A stretch of DNA of 64,000 nucleotides, from positions 1 through 64,000 of the forward strand of contig NZ_FNYH01000005.1 of NCBI RefSeq assembly GCF_900108915.1, written 5' to 3'. The first letter of the stretch is position 1. The number at the start of each line of letters is the position of its first letter. The notes under the pieces were generated by a model. That model did not search any database and was not told where the DNA came from. It was given only the letters and a program-made list of their open reading frames with translations. Source of the stretch: Allopseudospirillum japonicum. GTDB taxonomy: Bacteria > Pseudomonadota > Gammaproteobacteria > Pseudomonadales > Halomonadaceae. Shown here piece by piece: positions 32,156 through 40,489 of the stretch. Both the position numbers and the translations under genes were made by a program.

Positions 32156-33238
32156 ATGGCAAATGCAATTAAGGTGTTATTAGTGGATGATTCCGCAGTG
32201 GTGCGTCAGGTGCTGACGGAATTCCTTAGTCAAACAGCAGGCATTGAAGTCATAGGGGCTGCACGCGATCCCTTATTCGCGTTGCAGTTAATGCAAAAGC
32301 AATGGCCAGATGTGATTATTTTGGATATTGAAATGCCACGTATGGATGGCATCACCTTTTTGCGTAAACTCATGCAAGAACGCCCTACGCCTGTGGTGAT
32401 TTGTTCTAGCTTGACAGAAACCGGTGCAACGACGAGTTTACAGGCGATTGCCGCAGGTGCGGTGGAGATTATTACCAAGCCTAAAATTGGGGTGAAATCC
32501 TTTCTGAGTGAGGCGCGCACACAAGTGATTGATGCTGTACGCGCTGCAGCACGGGCGCGTGTGCAACCAATACGCACGAAGACGAAGATATTACCTGTAC
32601 AGCCGAAACTCAGTGCAGATGCGGTCTTGCCGGCGAGAAATTTATCACCCCTAGCAGAAACGACAGACAAGGTGATTGCCATTGGGACTTCTACCGGTGG
32701 GACCCAAGCTTTAGAATCTGTCCTCACAGCCTTGCCAGCCAATACGCCTGGGATTCTTGTGGTGCAGCACATGCCTGAGCATTTCACCCATGCGTTTGCA
32801 CAACGCCTAGATACTTTATCAGCCATGCAAGTGAAAGAAGCCCAAGATGGGGACCGGGTCTTGGTGGGCCAAGTCTTGATTGCGCCTGGTGGGCGTCATT
32901 TGTTGCTCAGACGCCAAGGGGCACAATACCGAGTGGAAATTAAAGATGGCCCTTTGGTCAGTCGGCACCGGCCATCAGTGGATGTGCTCTTTCGTTCAGC
33001 GGCGCAGGCAGCAGGTGCCAATGCCTTAGGGATTATCATGACAGGGATGGGAGATGATGGTGCAGCTGGTCTGCTAGAGATGAAGCGTGCCGGTGCGAAA
33101 ACTTTGGCACAAGATGAGGCTTCTTGTGTGGTCTTTGGGATGCCTAAAGAAGCTATTCGGCGTGGTGCTGTTGAGACTGTCGCAAGCTTAAAAGAGATTC
33201 CCCAGTGGATTGGTCTGCAAACTAAAAACGTGAAATGA
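32156..33238 (+). CDS. cheB: Chemotaxis methylesterase/response regulator CheB
   Basis: 360 residues. Receiver domain with D11, D12 and phospho-acceptor D57 ([13 protein letters not shown]). A linker (~130-170) leads to the methylesterase/glutamine deamidase domain with the catalytic triad S179 ([12 protein letters not shown]), H205 (VQHMPEHFT) and D301 ([10 protein letters not shown]). It resets chemoreceptor methylation. No cheA, cheW or cheR gene is adjacent; a chemoreceptor gene lies at 56-58 kb. It is 14 bp downstream of ung, so cotranscription is possible but functionally unexplained. Confidence 0.96.
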   Translation: MANAIKVLLVDDSAVVRQVLTEFLSQTAGIEVIGAARDPLFALQLMQKQWPDVIILDIEMPRMDGITFLRKLMQERPTPVVICSSLTETGATTSLQAIAAGAVEIITKPKIGVKSFLSEARTQVIDAVRAAARARVQPIRTKTKILPVQPKLSADAVLPARNLSPLAETTDKVIAIGTSTGGTQALESVLTALPANTPGILVVQHMPEHFTHAFAQRLDTLSAMQVKEAQDGDRVLVGQVLIAPGGRHLLLRRQGAQYRVEIKDGPLVSRHRPSVDVLFRSAAQAAGANALGIIMTGMGDDGAAGLLEMKRAGAKTLAQDEASCVVFGMPKEAIRRGAVETVASLKEIPQWIGLQTKNVK

Positions 33239-33283
33239 TCGGGTTGATTTAGTAAAACTGCGCGCAAACGCCACCTCACCTCT

Positions 33284-33305
33284 CCTCTCCCTTAGCAGGG
33301 GGAGG
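33284..33305 (+). terminator. Hairpin after cheB
   Basis: CCTCTCCC / GGGGGAGG (8 bp, one G-T pair, 6-nt loop), followed by a T-rich but interrupted tract. Probable weak terminator between cheB and the LysE-type gene. It resembles the generic CTCTCCC/GGGAGAG repeats found between bacterial genes. Confidence 0.5.
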
Positions 33306-33437
33306 CAGCTTTCTTTGCAGCAAGGGTAGAAGCCTGATCGCTTATAAATAGCTTGCAACACCCCCGCAAAATTGATCTTTTTTTGTTGAAAATATGTTAT
33401 CTAACTGCGCTTTTACTTCACTATTAAAGGAAAGGGT

Positions 33438-34067
33438 ATGACGCTAGAAATATGGAGTTATTATCTGCTAGCCATCTTAATACTTACCGCTTCGCCAGGC
33501 CCAAGCGTGCTGCTTTGCCTTTCTACTGGGGTAACTCGAGGATTACAGCAGGCTTTTTTTGCGGCTTTAGGTAGCTTATTGGCAACTACAGGGATTTTAA
33601 CCTTATCCTTTGCTGGGTTGGGTGCAGTGATTGTAAGTTCAGATGCAATATTCCATCTTATCAAGTGGGTTGGAGCGGTTTACCTTATTTACCTTGGTTT
33701 GAAATTATTATTAGCCAAGCAGGAAGACTATACGTTGGAAAAAAAGACTGATGGCCCACAAAAACGTGATTTAGCCAATTTTTTTAGCGGTTTTCTCGTT
33801 GGCGTAAGTAATCCTAAAGCGATTTTGTTTTTTACAGCCCTTTTTCCGCAGTTTATTGATCCGCAAACATCACTGTGGACACAATATCTGATTTTTGTCA
33901 TCACTTTTGTGGTGTTAGAGCTCGCTTGGTTGATGACTTATGCGTATTTAGGAGTTAAATCATCAAGTTGGATTTTTGCTAAAGGACGCGCGAAATTATT
34001 TAATCGACTGACCGCGAGTGTTTTTATTACTGCAGGTGCTTTGTTATCTAGCGTCAATAGAAGCTAA
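33438..34067 (+). CDS. LysE/RhtB family exporter
   Basis: 209 residues with about six TM helices. The N-terminal LLAILILTASPGPSVLLCLSTGVTRGLQQAFFAALGSLLA and the following VGAVYLIYLGLKLLLAKQ are the LysE/RhtB signatures (amino-acid or small-metabolite exporters). The NPKAILFFTALFPQFIDP motif is also present. RBS AAGGAAAGG precedes the ATG. The substrate is unknown. It precedes the phenol operon but has its own position upstream of the sigma-54 promoter. Confidence 0.92.
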   Translation: MTLEIWSYYLLAILILTASPGPSVLLCLSTGVTRGLQQAFFAALGSLLATTGILTLSFAGLGAVIVSSDAIFHLIKWVGAVYLIYLGLKLLLAKQEDYTLEKKTDGPQKRDLANFFSGFLVGVSNPKAILFFTALFPQFIDPQTSLWTQYLIFVITFVVLELAWLMTYAYLGVKSSSWIFAKGRAKLFNRLTASVFITAGALLSSVNRS

Positions 34068-34103
34068 TTGGCTTTTCTTTTCTTTGTGCGCTTGTGCCAC
34101 CTG

Positions 34104-34186
34104 TTGAATCAAGGTTCAAGCGCCGCCCCGCAGTCACCAGTTCACCAAATCCTCCACTGGCCTTGATCAAGGTGATGATTTGATGA
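34104..34186 (+). promoter_or_regulatory. Candidate upstream activator sites for DmpR
   Basis: Two partial dyads upstream of the sigma-54 promoter: TTGAA-N6-TTCAA at 34104-34119, and TTGATCAAGGTGATGA plus a further TTGAT half-site at 34163-34186. XylR/DmpR activators bind inverted TTGATCAA-type sites about 120-180 bp upstream of the start site. The second site is centred near -165 of the predicted start, the first near -220. Assignment is by position and half-site sequence. Confidence 0.5.
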
Positions 34187-34307
34187 AATTTCTCTTGATA
34201 TTGCTAGAAAAATGTTGCTGAGAAATTTTATCCCTCTCATAAACTCATCCAATAAAACTTTTCAAAAACAATAGGTTAAATTTTTTTTCTGCGCCTGTGC
34301 TGCGAGT

Positions 34308-34322
34308 TGGCACAGGCTTTGC
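34308..34322 (+). promoter_or_regulatory. Sigma-54 promoter of the phenol operon
   Basis: TGGCAC-AGGCT-TTGC matches the -24/-12 consensus TGGCAC-N5-TTGC exactly. The start site is predicted near 34334, ~40 bp before dmpK. A T8 tract lies just upstream. The same promoter type drives dmp and xyl operons under DmpR/XylR, and such an activator gene is at the other end of this operon. Confidence 0.88.
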
Positions 34323-34373
34323 GCTAGTAAGGGAAATCTTGACGTAACGAATAATCAAGTCAGAGGTTTTCCC

Positions 34374-34661
34374 ATGTCTGCACTGCAATCTCAAGATTCG
34401 ATACAAGATCTGCAACACCTGACGAAATATGTACATGTATTGAGTCCAGAAAATGCACGTTTTGTAGAGTTTTACTTTGCCATTGGTGATCCAGCTTTGA
34501 TGGTGGAATTGATTATGCCGCCGTCTGCTTTTGCTGCTTTTTGTGCACATAACCAAGTCGTTCCTATGAGTCCTGAGCAGGTCGCAAATCTTGATGCAGA
34601 TACAGAAAAATGGCGTTACGGGGAAAATACCCTGATGGCGCGTAACACTGAGCGTACCTAG
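34374..34661 (+). CDS. dmpK: Phenol hydroxylase assembly protein
   Basis: 95-residue DmpK (P0). In Pseudomonas CF600 it is needed for assembly of active phenol hydroxylase (iron loading) but not for turnover. The sequence has the family block KYVHVLSPENARFVEFYFAIGDPALMVELIMP, and WRYGENTLM near the end. RBS AGAGG lies ~10 bp before the ATG. First gene after the sigma-54 promoter. Confidence 0.92.
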   Translation: MSALQSQDSIQDLQHLTKYVHVLSPENARFVEFYFAIGDPALMVELIMPPSAFAAFCAHNQVVPMSPEQVANLDADTEKWRYGENTLMARNTERT

Positions 34662-34710
34662 CGAATCATAAAAATCCTCACTGATAACAATAATATGGAA
34701 AGGATAAATT

Positions 34711-35691
34711 ATGTCGATTGAAATTAAGACCGCTACCTTGGAACCTGTGCGCCAAACGTATGCACATATTGAGCGTCGTTTTGGTAACAAGCCAGCTTCG
34801 CGCTACCAAGAAGCGACCTATGATGTGCAATCAGAAACTAACTTTCATTATCGTCCTTTATGGCAGCCGGATTTAGAGCTGAATGACCCAAGACGTACCC
34901 AGATTGTGATGCAGGACTGGTACGCGTTGAAAGATCCACGCCAGTTCTATTACGGCGCTTATGTGCAACAGCGTGCCAAAATGCAGGAAGTTGCTGAAAG
35001 CAATTATGCCTTTTTTGAAAAACGTGATTTAGCACGTTTCCTCTCTGAGAGTGCGAAAGCACAAGTGATGACTTATCTGGTGCCTTTGCGCCACTTTGAG
35101 CACACCGCCAATTTAAACAATATGTATGGTGCAGCCTATGGCTATGGCACCGCAATCACTCAAGCCTTGCTATTTAATGGTATGGATCGTTTAGGCATGG
35201 CGCAGTACTTATCACGTATCGGCCTAATTCTGGACGCTAATACAGGGGAGTCATTAATTCAGGCAAAACATCAATGGCTAGAGGCAGATATTTGGCAAGG
35301 TTTGCGTGCGCTTTGTGAACAAACGCTAGTCACTGAAGACTGGTTTGAAGTGATGGTCGCGCAGAATTTGGTGATGGATACCCTGATGACAGATTTAGTC
35401 TATCGCCAGTTAGATCACAAACTGAGTGAATCTGGGGCGCAAGATGTGGGTATGTTGCTGGAATTTATGCAGCTATGGAATAAGGAAGCACAACGTTGGA
35501 TGGATGCTGTGCTGAAAACAACCGCCAGTGAGTCGGCAGCGAATCAAACCTTACTGACACAGTGGGTGCAAAAATGGCGCGCTTTAGCCATACAAGCCTT
35601 GCAGCCTTTAGCAGAGGCCATGCTTGATGAAAATGCCCTTGCGCAGGCTTTAGCCGATCTCGATAAGCGCCTTGCAAAATCAGGAATTTAA
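34711..35691 (+). CDS. dmpL: Phenol hydroxylase beta subunit (P1)
   Basis: 326 residues, close to the ~330 of DmpL. Structural beta subunit of the (alpha-beta-gamma)2 hydroxylase. YGAYVQQRAKMQEVAESNYAFFEKRDLARFL and the ferritin-like helices RHFEHTANLNNMYGAAYGYGTAITQALLFNGMDRLGMAQYLSR are typical; the diiron ligands are absent, as expected for the beta subunit. RBS AAGGA. 49 bp after dmpK and 26 bp before dmpM. Confidence 0.95.
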   Translation: MSIEIKTATLEPVRQTYAHIERRFGNKPASRYQEATYDVQSETNFHYRPLWQPDLELNDPRRTQIVMQDWYALKDPRQFYYGAYVQQRAKMQEVAESNYAFFEKRDLARFLSESAKAQVMTYLVPLRHFEHTANLNNMYGAAYGYGTAITQALLFNGMDRLGMAQYLSRIGLILDANTGESLIQAKHQWLEADIWQGLRALCEQTLVTEDWFEVMVAQNLVMDTLMTDLVYRQLDHKLSESGAQDVGMLLEFMQLWNKEAQRWMDAVLKTTASESAANQTLLTQWVQKWRALAIQALQPLAEAMLDENALAQALADLDKRLAKSGI

Positions 35692-35717
35692 AACCGGCTG
35701 ACTGGAGAAACACAAGC

Positions 35718-35987
35718 ATGTCTAAAGTCTATATTGCGTTGCAAGATAATGATGAGTCTCGCTACTTGGTCGAGGCGATTCAAGCTGATAATCCAACAGC
35801 AGAAATCCTTTATATGCCGGCGATGATTCGTATTGAGGCGCAAAATTTTCTAGTGGTGAAACGCGCTAGTGTAGAAGAGGTGATGGGGCGGGATTGGGAT
35901 GTACAGGAGATTCACCTCAATCTGATCACCCTAGGCGGTAATGTCGACGAAGATGACGAGCAGCTCACACTCACTTGGAATCAATAA
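35718..35987 (+). CDS. dmpM: Phenol hydroxylase effector protein (P2)
   Basis: 89 residues, the length of DmpM. Cofactorless coupling protein that binds the hydroxylase and speeds turnover. The MmoB/DmpM fold pattern is present: VYIALQDNDESRYLVEAIQADNPTAEI, MIRIEAQNFLVVKRASVEEVMGRDWDVQEIHLNLITLGGNV. RBS GGAG 9 bp before the ATG. Follows dmpL by 26 bp. Confidence 0.95.
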   Translation: MSKVYIALQDNDESRYLVEAIQADNPTAEILYMPAMIRIEAQNFLVVKRASVEEVMGRDWDVQEIHLNLITLGGNVDEDDEQLTLTWNQ

Positions 35988-36009
35988 CAATAAATAGAAG
36001 GTGAAGGTT

Positions 36010-37512
36010 ATGGCCGCGAAAAAACTTAATATTAAAGATAAATATCGCTTACTAACGCGGGATCTTGATTGGGAATTCTCTTATCAAGATCGTAAACAAG
36101 CATTTCCATTTGAGGAATTTGAAGGTATCAAAATTACCGACTGGTCCCAGTGGGAAGACCCTTTCCGCTTAACTATGGATGCTTATTGGAAATATCAAGC
36201 CGAAAAAGAGCGCAAGCTGTATGCGATTTTTGATGCCTTTGCACAAAATAATGGTCAGTTAAATATTTCTGATCCGCGTTATGTCAATGCGTTAAAAATC
36301 TTTTTAACAGGCGTTTCTCCGCTAGAATATCAAGCTTTTCAAGGCTTTGCACATACAGGGCGTCAATTTAGTGGTGTGGGTGCGCGTGTTGCATGCCAGA
36401 TGCAAGCGATTGACGAGTTACGCCATGTGCAAACCCAGATCCATGCTATGAGCCACTACAACAAATTCTTTGATGGCTTGCAAGACTGGTCACATATGCA
36501 TGATCGGGTATGGTACTTGTCGGTACCCAAATCCTTCTTTAATGATGCACGCGCCGCAGGCCCTTTCGAATTTATGGTTGCGATTGGGTTTAGTTTTGAA
36601 TACGTACTCACCAACTTGTTATTTGTGCCTTTTATGTCAGGGGCGGCTTATAACGGGGATATGGCAACAGTGACCTTTGGGTTTTCTGCACAATCGGATG
36701 AAGCACGCCATATGACCTTGGGTTTAGAGGTGATTAAATTCCTGCTAGAGCAGCATGAAGATAATATCCCCATCGTACAAAAGTGGATAGATAAGTGGTT
36801 TTGGCGAGGCACGCGCTTGCTGACGATCGTCGCTATGATGATGGATTACATGTTGCCTAATAAAGTGATGAGCTGGAAGGAAGCATGGGAAGTCTATTTC
36901 GAAGAAGCCGGCGGCGCCTTATTTAAAGATCTGGCACGTTATGGAATTCGTATGCCGAAATATGCGGATCTCATTGAGCAAGAAAAAGAACACATTTCCC
37001 ACCAAGCATGGTGGACCTTCTATACCCATGGTCATGCTGCTGGTTTCCACACTTGGATTCCAACGGATGAGGAATTGGATTGGTTGAGTGAGAAATACCC
37101 GCATACCTTTGATCAATATTACCGTCCACGCTGGGAATTGGCCAAAGCCATGGAAGCCAAAGGCGAACGCTTTTATACCAAGGCGTTACCGCAACTTTGC
37201 ACAACCTGCCAAATTCCTATGTTGTTTACTGAAATGGATGATCCGACCCAGATTGCTTACCGTGAATCCTTATACCAGGGAGAGCGTTACCACTTTTGCT
37301 CAGATGGTTGTAAGGACATCTTCGATGAAGAGCCGGAAAAATACATTCACTCTTGGTTACCTGTGCATCAAATTTTCCAAGGCCAATGTGGCGGCCCTGA
37401 GGTTGAAGACATCCTGCGCGATTATTACCGCATGAATGTAGGCGCAGATAACCTAGATATGAAAGGTTCTCCAGATGAGGCACGCTGGAAGCTGTGGAAA
37501 GGTGTGGCTTAG
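36010..37512 (+). CDS. dmpN: Phenol hydroxylase alpha (oxygenase) subunit (P3)
   Basis: 500 residues from ATG 36010 (GAAGGTGAAGG just upstream; an in-frame GTG at 36001 is less likely). Carries the diiron centre that inserts oxygen into phenol to give catechol: ligands in SPLEYQAFQG, AIDELRHVQT, FSFEYVLTN and SDEARHMTLG (two Glu + EXXH motifs). The C-terminal ~80 residues are a YHS-type region with CTTCQIPM and FCSDGCKDIFDEEPEKYIHSWLP, which probably binds a metal. This is the catalytic core of the multicomponent enzyme. Confidence 0.97.
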   Translation: MAAKKLNIKDKYRLLTRDLDWEFSYQDRKQAFPFEEFEGIKITDWSQWEDPFRLTMDAYWKYQAEKERKLYAIFDAFAQNNGQLNISDPRYVNALKIFLTGVSPLEYQAFQGFAHTGRQFSGVGARVACQMQAIDELRHVQTQIHAMSHYNKFFDGLQDWSHMHDRVWYLSVPKSFFNDARAAGPFEFMVAIGFSFEYVLTNLLFVPFMSGAAYNGDMATVTFGFSAQSDEARHMTLGLEVIKFLLEQHEDNIPIVQKWIDKWFWRGTRLLTIVAMMMDYMLPNKVMSWKEAWEVYFEEAGGALFKDLARYGIRMPKYADLIEQEKEHISHQAWWTFYTHGHAAGFHTWIPTDEELDWLSEKYPHTFDQYYRPRWELAKAMEAKGERFYTKALPQLCTTCQIPMLFTEMDDPTQIAYRESLYQGERYHFCSDGCKDIFDEEPEKYIHSWLPVHQIFQGQCGGPEVEDILRDYYRMNVGADNLDMKGSPDEARWKLWKGVA

Positions 37513-37560
37513 ATCTTTTAAATGCCAGTATAAAAATAACAAGCATGAAGGAATACCAGT

Positions 37561-37923
37561 ATGCCAGTACGTGCAATAACGCCCGATTATTGTGGTGAGA
37601 TGAAAGATAAGGTAGAGAATTTTCATGGTAACCAAATTGTGTATGTCGGCTGGGATCATCATTTAATGTTTTGTGCGGCTTTTGCTTATCCGCTTCCCCC
37701 AGAAACGCCTTTTCGTGTGTTGCGGGATCAGGTGATGCCGGAGGCTTTCTCCTTGCATCCGCAATGGGAAAGTATCGACTGGGAACAAACGACTTGGTTA
37801 CTCGATGGTGCGCCTTTCGTACCTCAATTGGATACTGGATTACAAGCGCAGGGCATAGGTCATAAATCCTTATTGCGCTTTCAAACCCCTGAACTCAAAG
37901 GCTATCAAAATGCTGGCGTTTAG
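37561..37923 (+). CDS. dmpO: Phenol hydroxylase gamma subunit (P4)
   Basis: 120 residues, matching DmpO length. Small subunit of the hydroxylase: MPVRAITPDYCGEMKDKVENFHGNQIVYVGWDHHLMFCAAFAYPLPPETPFRVL is the family N-terminus. Located between the alpha subunit and the reductase, as in all dmp-type operons. RBS GAAGGAA. Confidence 0.94.
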   Translation: MPVRAITPDYCGEMKDKVENFHGNQIVYVGWDHHLMFCAAFAYPLPPETPFRVLRDQVMPEAFSLHPQWESIDWEQTTWLLDGAPFVPQLDTGLQAQGIGHKSLLRFQTPELKGYQNAGV

Positions 37924-37959
37924 TGGCTAGCAGGCAGAGAAAACCAAGAGGAAAATCCG

Positions 37960-39021
37960 ATGAGTTATGAAGTGAGAGTGGAGCCGACAGGGGATCTGAT
38001 TCAAGTCGACGAGGGGCAAACCATCTTGGATGCCGCCTTGCGTCAGGGTGTGTGGTTGCCTTTTGCTTGTGGTCATGGAACGTGCGCAACCTGCAAAGTA
38101 CAGGTATTAGAAGGGGATGTGGACGTTGGTGCGGCTTCTCCTTTTGCCTTGATGGATATGGAGCGGGACGAAGGCAAAGTATTAGCCTGTTGTGCGATCC
38201 CAGAGTCTGATTTGGTGATTGAAGCCGATATTGATGTGGACGCAGATTTTCAAGGGTATCCAGTACAAGATTTTTTAGCGACGGTTACAGAAATCCGCAC
38301 CCTGTCGCCACGGATTAAAGGCATTTATTTTCAGCTAAATCAGGCGATGGATTTTCAAGCCGGTCAATATGTGAACCTGCAACTACCGGGGATTACCGGC
38401 ACGCGCGCTTTCTCAATTGCGAATCCGCCTTCAGATAACCAAAAGCTAGAGCTACATGTCAGTTTAGTTCCTGAAGGTGCAGGGACCACTTGGTTGCATG
38501 AGCATCTACAAGTGGGGGATGTATTGCCAATTTCTGGGCCTTATGGACAGTTTTTTGTGCGCAAATCTGATCCTCAAGATGTGATTTTTATTGCTGGAGG
38601 TTCTGGGTTATCGAGTCCGCAATCCATGATTCTTGATTTACTCCAAGCTGGAGATACGCGGCAAATTTATTTATTCCAAGGCGCGCGTCATTTAGCCGAG
38701 TTATATCAAAGGGAATTTTTGCAAGCTTTAGCGGATCAGTATCCTAATTTTCATTATATTCCTGCACTTAACGAGCCGCTGGAAGAAGACCACTGGGAAG
38801 GATTCAAGGGCTTTGTCCATGAAGCCGCACAGGATTACTTTGCCCACCAATTTAGTGGTCATAAAGCTTATTTATGTGGTCCGCCTGTGATGATTGATGC
38901 GGCTATTACCGCCTTAATGCAAGGGCGCTTGTTTGAGCGTGATATCCATATGGAACGTTTTGTCACTGCCGCTGATGGTGCACAGACGGGTACTCGCTCC
39001 GCCTTATTTAAGCGTATCTAA
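37960..39021 (+). CDS. dmpP: Phenol hydroxylase NADH reductase (P5)
   Basis: 353 residues. N-terminal plant-type [2Fe-2S] domain with ligands in CGHGTCATC and ACC (residues ~38-77), then FAD-binding RAFSIANPP and NAD-binding GGSGLSSPQSMILDLL and CGPPVMIDAAITAL. Transfers electrons from NADH to the diiron subunit. RBS GAGGAAA. It contains its own 2Fe-2S domain, separate from the DmpQ ferredoxin that follows. Confidence 0.96.
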   Translation: MSYEVRVEPTGDLIQVDEGQTILDAALRQGVWLPFACGHGTCATCKVQVLEGDVDVGAASPFALMDMERDEGKVLACCAIPESDLVIEADIDVDADFQGYPVQDFLATVTEIRTLSPRIKGIYFQLNQAMDFQAGQYVNLQLPGITGTRAFSIANPPSDNQKLELHVSLVPEGAGTTWLHEHLQVGDVLPISGPYGQFFVRKSDPQDVIFIAGGSGLSSPQSMILDLLQAGDTRQIYLFQGARHLAELYQREFLQALADQYPNFHYIPALNEPLEEDHWEGFKGFVHEAAQDYFAHQFSGHKAYLCGPPVMIDAAITALMQGRLFERDIHMERFVTAADGAQTGTRSALFKRI

Positions 39022-39107
39022 GTTTCTGAATAGGATTTTTGACGGCGGTATTTAGGTTCTCATATTAAATAATCTGCTTATCCAGAAAATCTTAAATGAG
39101 GTGGGCT

Positions 39108-39452
39108 ATGGCGGATGTTGTGCTTAAAAGTCAGCCAGCAAAATACTGGATTCAAGTGCTTGCACCAAAGCAGGGGTTTTTTGCCGACCCACAACAAAGT
39201 GTGCTAGCAGCCATGGAAGCAGCCGGACAAGAAAGCATCCCTGTGGGGTGTCGGGGTGGTGGTTGTGGAAAATGCCGGATTCAGATTGTACAAGGCCAGT
39301 ATTTCAGTAAGCGGATGAGCCGGGCTTGGATTTCTGCTGAGCAAGAAGCCCAAGGCAAAGTATTAGCCTGCCGTGTTTATGCGCGTACTGATTTAAACAT
39401 TCAGGTAGATTCGCCTGAAATTGCCACAGCTTGCCTAGCACAGGCAGGCTAA
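39108..39452 (+). CDS. dmpQ: Plant-type ferredoxin, C23O reactivating
   Basis: 114 residues from ATG 39108 (GAGGTGGG six bases upstream); an ATG at 39096 overlaps the RBS and is less likely. [2Fe-2S] cluster ligands in [13 protein letters not shown] and the distal [10 protein letters not shown]. Homologues (XylT/DmpQ) re-reduce oxidised iron of catechol 2,3-dioxygenase inactivated by substituted catechols. It sits directly upstream of dmpB, consistent with that role. 86 bp separate it from dmpP. Confidence 0.93.
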   Translation: MADVVLKSQPAKYWIQVLAPKQGFFADPQQSVLAAMEAAGQESIPVGCRGGGCGKCRIQIVQGQYFSKRMSRAWISAEQEAQGKVLACRVYARTDLNIQVDSPEIATACLAQAG

Positions 39453-39501
39453 ACCAAGCGTTTACCAACCAATAAGTATAATAATTAATGAGGGACATCT
39501 G

Positions 39502-40425
39502 ATGAAAAAAGGTGTAATGCGTCCAGGTCACATTCAAATCCGTGTGTTAGATATGGATGAAGCCCTAAAACACTATGTGGATTTATTAGGCATGATCGAG
39601 ATGGATCGTGATGCCCAAGGTCGTGTGTATCTAAAAGGTTGGACCGAGGTAGATAAGTTTTCTCTGGTCTTACGTGAAGCTGACCAACCGGGAATGGACT
39701 TTGTTGGTTTTAAATGTGTGGATGAGGTGACTTTAGACAATTTGCAAGCCGATCTACAAGCCGCAGGGGTGAGTACACAAGAAATTCCAGCAGAAGATTT
39801 AAAAGATTGTGGTCGTCGTATTCGCTTTACGATTCCCACCGGCCACAGTTTTGAGCTATTTGCGACCAAAAAACAAACGGGTAAATGGGGCATTAATCCG
39901 CGCAATCCAGAAGCTTGGCCACGCGAGTTAAAAGGAATGAAAGCGACTCGTTTTGATCATTGTTTGTTATATGGGCCGAATGTAGCGGCAAGCGTGCAAT
40001 TATTAACGCAAGTTCTAGGGATGGATTTGGCGGAGCAAGTCCTTGATCCTGAAGGTAAACAATTAGCAGGTTTTGTAACTGTCAGCATGAAAGCCCATGA
40101 TGTGGCGTTTATTGAACACCCAGAGCCTGGCAAATTGCATCATGCCTCCTTTTTCTTAGAAACTTGGAATGATGTTCTGAAAGCCGCCGATTTGATCTCG
40201 ATGACAGACACCTCTTTAGATATTGGGCCAACGCGTCACGGATTAACGCACGGACAAACCATTTATTTCTTTGATCCTTCTGGTAATCGCAACGAAGTCT
40301 TTGCTGGCGGTGACTATCACTATCCAGATCATGCCCCCGTGACTTGGGATGTAGAACAGCTCGGTAAAGCGATTTTTTATCATGATCGCCAACTTAATGA
40401 GCGCTTTTTAACCGTATTAACCTAA
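39502..40425 (+). CDS. dmpB: Catechol 2,3-dioxygenase
   Basis: 307 residues, extradiol type I.2. The Fe(II) ligands fall exactly at the classical numbers: H153 ([11 protein letters not shown]), H214 ([11 protein letters not shown]) and E265 (NRNEVFAGG). Opens catechol to 2-hydroxymuconic semialdehyde. RBS AGGGA precedes the ATG. A strong hairpin follows the stop. Confidence 0.98.
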   Translation: MKKGVMRPGHIQIRVLDMDEALKHYVDLLGMIEMDRDAQGRVYLKGWTEVDKFSLVLREADQPGMDFVGFKCVDEVTLDNLQADLQAAGVSTQEIPAEDLKDCGRRIRFTIPTGHSFELFATKKQTGKWGINPRNPEAWPRELKGMKATRFDHCLLYGPNVAASVQLLTQVLGMDLAEQVLDPEGKQLAGFVTVSMKAHDVAFIEHPEPGKLHHASFFLETWNDVLKAADLISMTDTSLDIGPTRHGLTHGQTIYFFDPSGNRNEVFAGGDYHYPDHAPVTWDVEQLGKAIFYHDRQLNERFLTVLT

Positions 40426-40434
40426 GGCAGCACC

Positions 40435-40455
40435 GCCCCAGCAAAAGGCTGGGGC
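40435..40455 (+). promoter_or_regulatory. Intercistronic hairpin between dmpB and dmpC
   Basis: GCCCCAGC / GCTGGGGC (8-bp GC-rich stem, 5-nt loop), followed by no T-run. It lies between the dmpB stop and the dmpC start in an otherwise tightly packed operon. A partial attenuator or an mRNA-stability element is inferred. Confidence 0.65.
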
Positions 40456-40489
40456 AGAATTTAATCCATCAAAATTTATGGATATGCTT

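Noticed and set aside
32230-32826. 198-codon minus-strand open frame inside cheB
   Set aside because: Antisense of a clearly coding gene with low-complexity Ala/Ser/Lys content and no domain; a frame shadow.
34245-34790. 181-codon minus-strand open frame over the sigma-54 promoter and dmpK
   Set aside because: It overlaps dmpK and the promoter, has no recognisable protein pattern and no RBS; dmpK on the other strand is a clear match.
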